Shown in pieces: positions 45,701-52,536 of a stretch of 52,536 bases of DNA (position 1 is its first letter; each line of letters starts with the position of its first letter). The notes beneath the pieces are model-generated. The model searched no databases. It was not told where the DNA came from and saw only the letters and a program-made list of their open reading frames with translations. This stretch comes from Polyangiaceae bacterium (GTDB lineage Bacteria > Myxococcota_A > Polyangia > Polyangiales > Polyangiaceae): the NCBI GenBank assembly GCA_947475525.1, contig CANJMI010000026.1:1-52536 (forward strand), given 5' to 3'. The position numbers were made by a program, and so were the translations under genes.

Positions 45701-45965
45701 CCAGCTCGCCGCGATGGAGGCCACGGCGAAGCTTCTCGCGGCGGCGGTCAAGACGGCCGACGCGGCCATCGTCAAGGTACGAGAGGATCTCGTCCCGATG
45801 GTCGTGTTGGCCGGTCAGCAACTCGCGCTTGAGGCAGCTGAGCTCGTGCGCGCCACGCTTCGAGAACAGCTCGAGGCGCTCGACGCGAAACAAGCGGAAC
45901 TCGAAGCCAAGGTCCGTGCGCTGGGACGCGCGGATGCCTTGAAACCGCGCCGCAACAGCATTTGA
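42789..45965 (+). CDS. Large beta-helix spike-shaft-like protein with C-terminal coiled coil
   Basis: 1058 residues, not recognisable as a single known family. N-terminal residues 39-108 and the region about 755-950 have alternating hydrophobic/polar strands (e.g. SGPITMVGAETVNVLSQQSF, ASHRGTVLLRGPTIQLGD, KAEIVL-like units), the pattern of the DUF2345 needle that follows the OB domain in long VgrG proteins. The middle (about 340-640) holds three beta modules resembling flagellin hook-IN or bacterial Ig-like units. Residues about 955-1045 are a coiled coil. It lies between the DUF2169 gene (10 bp) and vgrG (45 bp) and has an AGAGG before its ATG. I infer it completes the spike of the short VgrG, or is a structural effector. 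Confidence 0.6.
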   Translation: MSEDNKVAPSRFSILVPEPKTRLNMGKPEAGANAFGYPGISLQAEGNFFADIAKTLHVQSAFKVHLQAGDHWDQFAYKNMTMAANLNATLAANAKVVIAAGAGQPNFPTIPYGESSPTWIDYNNLKLHYTIDTVSLGLKKLFYGAGWETEQKKPKTIQDKWFSDDPPPMTDGMLHELDTMLLDLGYDRKAQASTFTAFLRPLKWAPDFISAQPLTLPWNWETSEFKFLLSADPYAPSAVMGLGPARVWTTFMAYVLQTGVLVKRLSDTLEALIPSIAEFALISRIRGLVFAARSFNEAIVKTDPNAWKQFNPNASDNAWKQVKKQSMEPFSAETWKKSTAELTSAPEPYDLSNCSSFELEVLDKVGGPARKVDFSALGTPAKMTLTLKDEFTAIAPTLTVGHKLSLGGIVVCCTAAGATPEWSHGDAAEEGLPEGFTYASGRLVKGGELFTAEESSPALSFQDRTFETGTLALVVDGTPYAVPGLAALNALSGNGRATQLAAKLNGVGGATATASNATVIVTSPSVGGRSSLALAASEPVHGELGLEGEGKRDAARLTAEQLRAYLEGKGNFTVEFQGVAPARWLEVKHNVSGKPGYLEFGGEPAKVFFGKDPASAEGTDPGNSAKDVQAPLNALFEITEGNAVNALFRPVLDAVQQVVEVWGKIEDAVKGLQAAFTPQKVKPHLMLTAGVGGVTVATNGAVNEVGHSVTLIAAGNMEEPNTAKFTPLIEHVMHAVEEGSEALEHYFWGNPYHADLFPKGSGAMNLISSGPITMVGAETVNVLSQQSFNLIATNVEAVSHENLTIASHRGTVLLRGPTIQLGDVTPAGVTAKARMPTASVVLDADNTVSARTKAVGIWLDDAKTSVSLGSRAAAAFDSAKMGLTVKPAEIVLGDAEAKLKLAGKEATLTAKTKIVLHVNGKSDLEATGGKVAIHGDLDVGGVLSVKGMPMPAPPDIPSLAAVNIEFAVLKGQLAAMEATAKLLAAAVKTADAAIVKVREDLVPMVVLAGQQLALEAAELVRATLREQLEALDAKQAELEAKVRALGRADALKPRRNSI

Positions 45966-46010
45966 CCTGCTGCGCCGCCGTCTTCGCTTCCACGTTCAAC
46001 GGAGTTCCCA

Positions 46011-47438
46011 ATGCGCAACGTCACTGCCGTCCTTTTTTCCGATGACTTCTCGTGCGACGGGCTCGAGGTGACTCGAGTCGTAGGGACCGAGCGGATCTCG
46101 AAACCTTACGAGTTCGAGGTCGAAGTCGTCGTCCGCAACGACACCGCACCGTCGGCGTCTTCGCTCGTGGGCGCTTCGGCCGCGCTCGCGTTTACCGCGG
46201 ACGGCTCGCTCGAGCGCGTGTTTTCCGGCTTCGTCGCTGGCGCGGTCGAGGGGCTCGATCCCGGTTCCGCCCTGCGGACTTGCCGCCTGCGCATCGTGCC
46301 ATTGCTCTCTCGGTTGTCGGAGGTGTCGCTGCAGGGCGTTTATACGGGCGCGGTACCCGACATTGTGTTCGAGAAGCTCAAGTTGTGTGATGTCACGTAC
46401 GAAGCGAGGCTCGGCGCCACCTATCCCGAGCGAGATTATGTCGCGCAGTTCGCGGAGACGGATCTCGACTTCGTCAGCCGACACTGCGAGCACCTCGGGA
46501 TAAGCTACTTTTTTGCGTGCACGCGGGAGGGCGAGCGTGTCGTGTTCACCGACGACAATCGGTTCATCGATGCGCGCGCCGACCTCAAGCTTCCGTTTCG
46601 CATGCGGGGCGAGACGCTCGACGTGTACCGCCTGGAGACGACCGTGACGCTATCGCCATCATTTTACATGGTGACGGATTACAATTACCGCAATCCGACG
46701 GTGGAGCTCGTTGGCCGGTGCGACAATGCCGCCGGCACCGGCGGTGGAGTGATCGAGAACGGCGCCCACGCCAAGACCGTGGAAGAGGCGACGGCGCTGG
46801 CGCGGATCCGCATCGAAGAATTCGAGTCCCGGCGCGAACAGTTCACGGGTGAAAGTGACCGACCCGAGCTTGGCGCGGGCGTGATGTTCACGCTCGAGGA
46901 CCACCCCTACCTGGCCGAACCGGAGCTCCTCGTCACGGGAGTCGAGCATCGGATTGAGCAGCCAGCGAGAGGGGAGGCCAGCGGTACGCTCGCGTATTCG
47001 AATCGCTTCACCGCGATTGCGGCGAAGCTAACCTACCGTCCTGAGCGGCGGACGCCGGTTCCCAAGATATCCGGCTTCCGCGGCGGGCTCGTGGTTGCAC
47101 CGAAAGGCAGCGACGGCACGACCCCGTGGCTCGATGAGTTCGGCCGCTACCACATCAAGCTTTTCTTCGACATGCTCGGCTCCGATGGAGGCGAGCCAAC
47201 CTCGCGCGCGATGCGCCTTATCCAGTCCCACGCGGGGGAGGGTTACGGCATGCACTTTCCGCTGCGGCCGGGGACCGAGGTGCTCGTGTCGTTCGTCAAC
47301 GGGGACGTCGATCGACCGATCATCGTCGGGGCCGTACCAAACCCGCTGACGCCGTCGCCGGTCGACGCCACCGTCTCGCTTCACAGCCGCATTCGCACCG
47401 CGTCGGGCGTCACGGTCGAGTTCGAAGACGGAGACTGA
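46011..47438 (+). CDS. vgrG: Short VgrG spike protein
   Basis: 475 residues. The gp27-like part (about 1-350) begins VLFSDDFSCDGLEVTRVVGT, with the usual ATYPERDYVAQFAETDLDF and CEHLGISYFF motifs. The gp5-like OB domain (about 365-450) has DEFGRYHIKLFFDM, MRLIQSHAGEGYG and IIVGAVPNP. The chain stops after SRIRTASGVTVEFEDGD, which is the point where full-length VgrG proteins begin their beta-helix needle, so the shaft is absent. It is the last gene of the island. VgrG forms the trimeric puncturing device of a type VI secretion system; the sheath and baseplate genes are not in this window. Confidence 0.94.
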   Translation: MRNVTAVLFSDDFSCDGLEVTRVVGTERISKPYEFEVEVVVRNDTAPSASSLVGASAALAFTADGSLERVFSGFVAGAVEGLDPGSALRTCRLRIVPLLSRLSEVSLQGVYTGAVPDIVFEKLKLCDVTYEARLGATYPERDYVAQFAETDLDFVSRHCEHLGISYFFACTREGERVVFTDDNRFIDARADLKLPFRMRGETLDVYRLETTVTLSPSFYMVTDYNYRNPTVELVGRCDNAAGTGGGVIENGAHAKTVEEATALARIRIEEFESRREQFTGESDRPELGAGVMFTLEDHPYLAEPELLVTGVEHRIEQPARGEASGTLAYSNRFTAIAAKLTYRPERRTPVPKISGFRGGLVVAPKGSDGTTPWLDEFGRYHIKLFFDMLGSDGGEPTSRAMRLIQSHAGEGYGMHFPLRPGTEVLVSFVNGDVDRPIIVGAVPNPLTPSPVDATVSLHSRIRTASGVTVEFEDGD

Positions 47439-47505
47439 GAGCGGTACGCCGAAAGCCGGGGCGCTCGTCCTTTACGCAGCCCGGGTCGCGCGCTACGACG
47501 CCCGC

Positions 47506-48138
47506 GTGGACGGGAGCCTCGTGTTCGGATTGACGGCGTTTTCCTCGCTGTTTGCGATCGTCGATCCGTTTGCGGCGTTGCCCGCGTTCCTCGCGCTGAC
47601 CGGCGGGGAGCATGAAGCGAAGCGCAAGGGGATAGCCTTCCGCGCCAGCTTGACGACGATCGTCGTGCTGTCGACTTTCGCGCTGACGGGGAAGCTCATC
47701 TTTCGGTTCTTCGGCATCACCATCCCGGCGTTCAAAATCGCGGGGGGGATCCTGCTCTTCACCATTGCCCTCGACATGCTTCGCGCGAAGCCATCGAAGA
47801 CGCGGACGACGCTGGCCGAAACCGAAGAGGGTGCCCACAAGGAGGACGTCGGCGTGGTCCCGGTGGGGATCCCGCTCTTGTCGGGGCCAGGCGCCATCGC
47901 GTCGGTGACGCTGCTCGGCGAGCGTGCAAAATCGCTGGATGAGCGCGCGGCATTGCTCATCGCGATCACTGCGATAGGTCTGCTCACCTGGGGCGTGCTC
48001 CGCTCCGGTGACGTCGTGGCGCGCGTGCTTGGAAAGACCGGCATCAACCTGATCGCGCGCATCATGGGTTTGTTGCTCGCGGCGGTGGCGGCGCAATTCG
48101 TCATCGACGGCGTGCAGGCGGTGGTTCGCGCGGTGTGA
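47506..48138 (+). CDS. MarC family membrane protein
   Basis: 210 residues, six predicted helices, the normal size of MarC/NAAT proteins. Family motifs: SSLFAIVDPFAALPAFLALT in the first helix pair, IAGGILLFTIALDML in helix three, and PLLSGPGAIASVTLL at the start of helix four. The original link of MarC to antibiotic resistance has not held up, so the substrate is unknown. The start is a GTG 67 bp after vgrG; it is probably transcribed separately from the island. Confidence 0.92.
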   Translation: MDGSLVFGLTAFSSLFAIVDPFAALPAFLALTGGEHEAKRKGIAFRASLTTIVVLSTFALTGKLIFRFFGITIPAFKIAGGILLFTIALDMLRAKPSKTRTTLAETEEGAHKEDVGVVPVGIPLLSGPGAIASVTLLGERAKSLDERAALLIAITAIGLLTWGVLRSGDVVARVLGKTGINLIARIMGLLLAAVAAQFVIDGVQAVVRAV

Positions 48139-48226
48139 CGGTGAGGCCGCCCGGGTTCGCGTGGCGGGCGCTCATTCGGTAACGCCCTTGCTGCTGCGCG
48201 AGGCTCACGGTGCTAGGGACTCGCCC

Positions 48227-49105
48227 GTGCGCGGCATTGCCCCTTTGAGTTTTGACGAGGACCTCGCGATCCGCCTCCCTCGTGCGGTCGCGGGTGACAC
48301 GGCGCCGCTCTTTCAATTGCTCGCTAGCAACGGCGGACTTCCCGGCGTGCGCGTCAACGCGCGGATGGTCGATGCGTTCGCGCGGGCGTGTGCGTCGCGT
48401 GGTGCGGCGGCCGAGCGCCTCGTCGCGACGATGGCTGGCCTCGATGCGCAGCAGGCTCCTGGGGCGAGCGATCGCGAGATCCTTCCGATATGCGCCGTCG
48501 CAGCACTAGGGGCACGGGCGGCCGCAGACGCGAGCACGACGGAGTACGCGCTGACGGTCCTTCACGGGCTCGCGGACGACCTTCGTTTTCGCGTGCGCGA
48601 AGCCGTGCCGACGGCCCTGGCACGCATCGGCGGGTCCCCGGGCGCGGTGCTCGTCGGGCAACTCGATGGCTGGATGGACGGCCTTTTTTCGGCGACGGCG
48701 GTCGTGCTCGCGCTGGCCTCTCCGCAATGGCTCGATACCTTGAAGGACTTCGATGGAGCCCTCATGCGACTCGATGAGGCGTGGAGGCTCGCGACCGACG
48801 CGCCTCGTTCGGCCGCGCGCTACCCCGGGTTCAAAGCGCTGCTCGAGGCGCTCTCGTCGTCACCGGGTGTTTTCGCGGCGCGCTTTCGTACGCCGGTGTT
48901 CGACATGATGGTGCGCTGGGCCGCGACCTGCGAGCCGCCGATGCGCGACGTGCTCGAGGCCAACCTCGGCGGGTCGAAGATGTCGGGTCGCCTCAAGGTC
49001 GAGGCGGAGCGTGTTCACCGCGCGTTGAAAGCCAGCGCACCCATCCCGCGTGACCCCACCGAGAAAGTCCAGTTCACGCGTGGGCGTGGCTTGCGCCGGC
49101 ATTGA
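48227..49105 (+). CDS. Helical HEAT-like protein, unknown function
   Basis: 292 residues. The GTG at 48227 has an AGGGA about 8 bases upstream; an upstream GTG at 48161 would add 22 residues. The chain is all-helical and Leu/Ala/Arg-rich, with repeats of helix pairs such as ADDLRFRVREAVPTALARIG, which recalls HEAT or armadillo repeats. No catalytic motif is seen, and no signal peptide. Similar proteins are scaffold-like. The 3' end is close to the end of the convergent MYXO-CTERM gene (32 bp). Confidence 0.65.
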   Translation: MRGIAPLSFDEDLAIRLPRAVAGDTAPLFQLLASNGGLPGVRVNARMVDAFARACASRGAAAERLVATMAGLDAQQAPGASDREILPICAVAALGARAAADASTTEYALTVLHGLADDLRFRVREAVPTALARIGGSPGAVLVGQLDGWMDGLFSATAVVLALASPQWLDTLKDFDGALMRLDEAWRLATDAPRSAARYPGFKALLEALSSSPGVFAARFRTPVFDMMVRWAATCEPPMRDVLEANLGGSKMSGRLKVEAERVHRALKASAPIPRDPTEKVQFTRGRGLRRH

Positions 49106-49137
49106 TCGGCGGGCCGCGAGACGGTTCGGCTGGTCCT

Positions 49138-52100
49138 TCAGGCCGCCCGCTTGCGACGTCGCCCCAACGCCACCGCGAGCGTGAGGCCGAGCCCGAGGGC
49201 GATGCGCGCGTCACCGCCGGCGCCGTTCGACGCGAGGTTGCAGCCGGTGGTCATTCCGCTCACCACGGGCGGCGTGACGCATGCGCTCGCCACACATTGG
49301 AATCCCGGCGCGCATTCGCTCGTGTCCTCGCAGCGATCGACGCAAACCTTTGTTCCGAGCGACGGGTCCGCTGGGTTGCAGCTGTAGGTCCCGCATTCGA
49401 GCGCATGGCAGACGCCGTCCGGTAGCGCCGAGCCGTTGCTGCGGCAGGTGTCGCACGCGCCGTCGCAGCTCCGATCGCAGCACACGCCCTTGTGTACGCC
49501 GGTGCCTTCGCCCTCCGCCGTGGAGGGTGCATTGACGCAGTGACCGCTCGCGCACGCCGCGTCGGAGTCGCAGCTCTCGCCGTCCGCAGGGAGGCATTTT
49601 CCTTCGTGCGAGCAGGAGCCGATGCGACCGTCGAGCGTGCACTCCGCATCGGGGCCATCGAGCACGACTTCACAACCGCCCCCCGGTGCCGAACACCGCT
49701 CGCATGCGTTTTTGCAGGCATTTTCGCAGCAAATGTTGTCGGCGCAGCGGATCGAGTTGCACTCGTGGTCGTCCGTGCACGGCTTGCCCAGGTCGTTCGA
49801 GCCGACCACGCGCTGCGCGAGGACGCGTGGCACATCGAAGCTTGGGCGGTGTTGCTCGTAACCGAGCAGCGCGCCGCTGTTTGCGGTCTGCGCGAGGGCC
49901 GGAGCCCCGGCAGCTAGCAAGCTCCCGTCGGGTATCGGCTCCGTGACCGTGACGGGCGTAAGCGAGCTCCAGTTCGCGCGATCGAGCGCAACGTCGACGC
50001 GGGTCGTGTAGATCTGTTTCACGCCGCCGGCGGCTGCCGCTTCGAACGCGACGAGGTAGGTCGCGCCATCGACGACCACCTTCGGTGCGGCAGCGTCGAG
50101 CTCGCCGCTGAGGAGGAGAGGCTCAGGCGGCGAGTCGCCCGAGTTGACCGCCGCTTGAAGCGCGGAATTAACGCGCATCGCGTACAAGCGCCGGCCGTTG
50201 TTGCCGACATGCTGCCAGACGAGCAACCCTTCGTCTCGGTCCCCGCGAAAGACCAGCGCCGCGCGGTGATCCTCGCCGGGGTCATCGTTGAACTCGAGCG
50301 GTTGGGCTTGCTCGAGGCTTGTTGCAGCCGCGGCGAGGGTCGCCCCATAAAGCTTGCCTTCGCGTTCCCACACGAGCGCCGCGTCGGCGTCGTGTGTGGA
50401 GGCGATTGCCGGGTATTCGGCGAGCTTCTCGTCTACCGCGAAGGACTTGATGTCTGCCATCGAGCCCGCGGGATCGACGGGCAACCGGGCGATGAGAAGC
50501 TGCACGGGCGCCGCGTTCACGTCACCATTGGACGCGCGCTCCTCCATGACGAGGGTGTACCCATCGCCGGTGACCGCAATCGCCGGGTGGCGAAGCATTC
50601 GGTTCGTCGTCTCGGAAAAAAGCGTCCCTTTCTTCGGCTGCTCCTTCGCGCTCCCTCGCAGCAGGCGAAGGCCGAGGCTTTCGTTGACGCTGACGATGGC
50701 CCCAATGGGGAATGCCGGAGCGGCAAGCAACCACGATGGGGTGGTACCAAGGGCGGCCGCGACGGCCGGCTCGAACGTCGCGAACGTCCCGAAGGGCTCG
50801 TCTTCGACCAGCCGCGTCGGCGTGCCGCTCGACTTCCCGTCCGAATCGGTAGCGACGTAGGTGACGGTTCCGTGCCCGTCTTCATAGCGAAGATCCGTCC
50901 ATGCCGCGAAGGCCCCTGTGGAGGTTGCCGCGAGGGCGACCTCCCGCTGAGTGTTCGGCATGTTGGAAAGGACCTGGCCCTTCGTAGGTTCCGAGTTTCC
51001 GACCAGCGGAACCCGCGCCACGTACGTATCGGTTGCCTCCACCTCCGGCGAAGGAGACTCGAAGACCTTCACCGCCGTGGGCGTTGGCGACGTGGTAGCC
51101 GCGACGTCGATGCGAGTGGCTGCGGCTTGGAAAACTTCGGTGTTCGCCGTCCCCCCCGTCGGGTAGCGTCGAATCCCCGCTTCGTGGCCGCCCCCGCCCG
51201 TTTGGCTCCACCCGACGAGCATGCCGCTCCCGTGCAGAGAAGGGACACTCCCCTCTTTCGGATAGGGCGCGACGCCGTCCGGCGTGAGCTTTACCAGGGC
51301 CCCCGGGGCCTTCTCGATTTGCGACGGGAGGCCTGCGAATTCGTCGCGGCTCATGTAGAGCGCTCCTGAGTCCGCTCGCCAGACATAGGCGGACACGACA
51401 GATTTGGACGCCGCGCAGGCGAGCAGCATTTGGGCGTCGGCGGGCTCCGTCGGGGGGAAGCTGACCGGAAAGTTGATAGGCTTCTTCGTTGGCGGCACCG
51501 AGCCGTCTGCAGCGAAATACCATTCCTCCAGCGCTAAAACGCTTCCTACGGAGTCTGATTTGATGGCCGCCACGACGCGGTATTGCCCCCCACACAAGGC
51601 GAGCCCCACAGCAGACGTGCCAGCCGGCGTTGCCCCAAGAAAAGTCGTGTGCGCCCCGTTGTTGGTATCGACCCCGGCGACGTACAACTTGGCAGGCAGT
51701 ACCATCATGTCCCCGGTGTCGTTCGTCACCACTCCGACCGTAAAGTGGTTACCCGATGCGGCCAGCCCGACGACCGTCGCCGTTTCGTTTGGCCCGGCGG
51801 GCTCCTGCTGCCCCGGCTTGAACAGCAGCTCCGTGGTTTCGCCGACGGCCTTCGTCGCGGAGGCCGAAGGGTCGACCCTGGCCATCATCACCTTCGCCCC
51901 GGTTGACCACGCCACGAGATACTGGTTCCCGTCGAACGTCACGCGGGGCGCGCGCGCTCCGGTTGTGGCGATAACGATGCCACCGATGTCGCGGGGCAGG
52001 CCGGTCACCGCGTCGATGCGCGTGCCGTAAATCTCCGACACACCGTGCCGCGTATCTTCCCACACCGCGAAAAACTCATCCACGCCGCCCGCGACGCGCG

Positions 52101-52236
52101 CCCGACGCTGGGTGCCCGGAGCCGGCAACTCGGAGGTTGTCGGAAGCGAGGAATCGAGCTCGTACGCGTCGGCGGACTCGACGAGCGCCGCGGAGAGAAC
52201 GACAGCCAAACCGATGCTCAGTCCAAGCGTCTTCAT
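49138..52236 (-). CDS. MYXO-CTERM surface protein with propeller-like and Cys-rich regions
   Basis: 1032 residues. The ATG at 52236 gives a signal peptide (KTLGLSIGLAVVLSAALV, then ESADA). The large N-terminal part, to about residue 800, consists of beta repeats with FAVWEDTRHG, YLVAWSTGA, WTDLRYEDGHG and LVWEREGKLYG, typical of bladed propellers. The next 170 residues are Cys-rich with patterns CTDDHECNSIRCADNICC and CDSDAACASGHCV. The end is TGCNLASNGAG, a helix ALGLGLTLAVALG and RRRKRAA: a MYXO-CTERM-like sorting signal that anchors proteins to the surface after cleavage. The frame is open upstream for another 73 codons, which look non-coding. A surface-binding role is likely, the ligand unknown. 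Confidence 0.85.
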   Translation of the reverse strand: MKTLGLSIGLAVVLSAALVESADAYELDSSLPTTSELPAPGTQRRARVAGGVDEFFAVWEDTRHGVSEIYGTRIDAVTGLPRDIGGIVIATTGARAPRVTFDGNQYLVAWSTGAKVMMARVDPSASATKAVGETTELLFKPGQQEPAGPNETATVVGLAASGNHFTVGVVTNDTGDMMVLPAKLYVAGVDTNNGAHTTFLGATPAGTSAVGLALCGGQYRVVAAIKSDSVGSVLALEEWYFAADGSVPPTKKPINFPVSFPPTEPADAQMLLACAASKSVVSAYVWRADSGALYMSRDEFAGLPSQIEKAPGALVKLTPDGVAPYPKEGSVPSLHGSGMLVGWSQTGGGGHEAGIRRYPTGGTANTEVFQAAATRIDVAATTSPTPTAVKVFESPSPEVEATDTYVARVPLVGNSEPTKGQVLSNMPNTQREVALAATSTGAFAAWTDLRYEDGHGTVTYVATDSDGKSSGTPTRLVEDEPFGTFATFEPAVAAALGTTPSWLLAAPAFPIGAIVSVNESLGLRLLRGSAKEQPKKGTLFSETTNRMLRHPAIAVTGDGYTLVMEERASNGDVNAAPVQLLIARLPVDPAGSMADIKSFAVDEKLAEYPAIASTHDADAALVWEREGKLYGATLAAAATSLEQAQPLEFNDDPGEDHRAALVFRGDRDEGLLVWQHVGNNGRRLYAMRVNSALQAAVNSGDSPPEPLLLSGELDAAAPKVVVDGATYLVAFEAAAAGGVKQIYTTRVDVALDRANWSSLTPVTVTEPIPDGSLLAAGAPALAQTANSGALLGYEQHRPSFDVPRVLAQRVVGSNDLGKPCTDDHECNSIRCADNICCENACKNACERCSAPGGGCEVVLDGPDAECTLDGRIGSCSHEGKCLPADGESCDSDAACASGHCVNAPSTAEGEGTGVHKGVCCDRSCDGACDTCRSNGSALPDGVCHALECGTYSCNPADPSLGTKVCVDRCEDTSECAPGFQCVASACVTPPVVSGMTTGCNLASNGAGGDARIALGLGLTLAVALGRRRKRAA

Positions 52237-52454
52237 TCGATGCCATGCATCCCACCAGACCGCGCTCGATCCCGCCAGCCCTTCGCGTATCCTCGCCACC
52301 TTGGAAAGCTCCAGCCCTGACAAATTTACAGCATGCCTGTTGCATTGCGTTGACAACACCCCCACCAATAGATAGCGATCAATGAGCCCGCACGTTGGAC
52401 GCGCGCCTCGCGAGACCGACCGTCGCTCAAACCAAACCAAAGTTGGGACAGCCA
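52237..52454. promoter_or_regulatory. Divergent control region
   Basis: A 218-bp gap between two divergent genes for surface proteins. A perfect TTGACA lies at 52350-52355 on the plus strand, but no good -10 element lies 16-18 bp downstream. The stretch around 52321-52380 is AT-richer than its surroundings, as expected for promoters. Confidence 0.3.
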
Positions 52455-52536
52455 ATGGACAAAGGCACCGTGATTAAGAGAGGCGTGATGATCGCCGCCG
52501 CATCCGCGCTCGCCGCGGCATACGGCTGCGAGCGAC
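52455..52536 (+). CDS. Start of a lipoprotein gene, cut by the window end
   Basis: The last 82 bases encode MDKGTVIKRGVMIAAASALA, then AAYGCER, a complete lipoprotein signal: basic n-region, Ala-rich core and a lipobox ending in Cys25. The rest of the gene lies outside the window, so the function cannot be told. It is divergent from the MYXO-CTERM gene. Confidence 0.6.
   Translation, partial: MDKGTVIKRGVMIAAASALAAAYGCER

Overview
The window reads as chromosomal DNA of a myxobacterium (Myxococcota, most like the Polyangiales). This is inferred from the very high GC content, the many lipoproteins with Gly/Ser-rich linkers and Cys-rich tails, a C-terminal MYXO-CTERM-type anchor, Hanks-type Ser/Thr kinases, a hybrid histidine kinase and a vgrG-type island. 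I see no rRNA, tRNA, CRISPR array, transposase or integrase. Most genes are ordinary single-copy genes in short operons.

Layout. 1-1636: gene debris (an N-terminal fragment of an Rpn-like protein, a small antisense remnant) around one Cys-rich lipoprotein. 1637-5929: a hybrid sensor kinase translationally coupled to a dienelactone-hydrolase-like enzyme, divergent from a Prx5-type peroxiredoxin. 6091-8144: a large membrane protein and a truncated nucleotidyltransferase-like gene with a small partner. 8249-12678: a scrambled lipoprotein zone with a Tudor-knot-like gene, an orphan RCC1 repeat, a LamG lipoprotein, a discoidin-like lipoprotein, and two copies of a 237-bp segment holding the 3' ends of a convergent gene pair, each copy having lost a different partner.

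12785-18289: a light-stress block. An iron-sulfur bacterial cryptochrome/photolyase is followed by a classical CPD photolyase, a DUF2177 membrane protein, a PlsC-type acyltransferase and a DUF1295 membrane protein; the last three are coupled by ATGA overlaps. DNA repair by light and membrane-lipid remodelling appear to be co-expressed.

18300-31994: a saccharopine-dehydrogenase-like enzyme, a small membrane protein, a Ser/Thr kinase, a ComF phosphoribosyltransferase, an envelope cluster (GYF_2 membrane protein, helical lipoprotein, alginate-export-like barrel, TPR-like lipoprotein, PEGA kinase), and an operon of DUF2203, trmB and a GT-C-like membrane protein. 32089-39025: a MscS channel, a lipid-anchored DsbA-like oxidoreductase, a DEDDh exonuclease, a membrane protein, an FG-GAP/ASPIC lipoprotein and an outer-membrane barrel.

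39183-47438: the most interesting block, a five-gene contractile-injection spike island: pentapeptide-repeat protein, PAAR-like DUF4150 tip, DUF2169 adaptor fused to pentapeptide repeats, a 1058-residue beta-helix protein and a short VgrG that stops just after its OB domain. The spike seems to be split over two polypeptides. 47506-52536: a MarC protein, a HEAT-like protein, a large MYXO-CTERM surface protein and the start of another lipoprotein cut by the window end.
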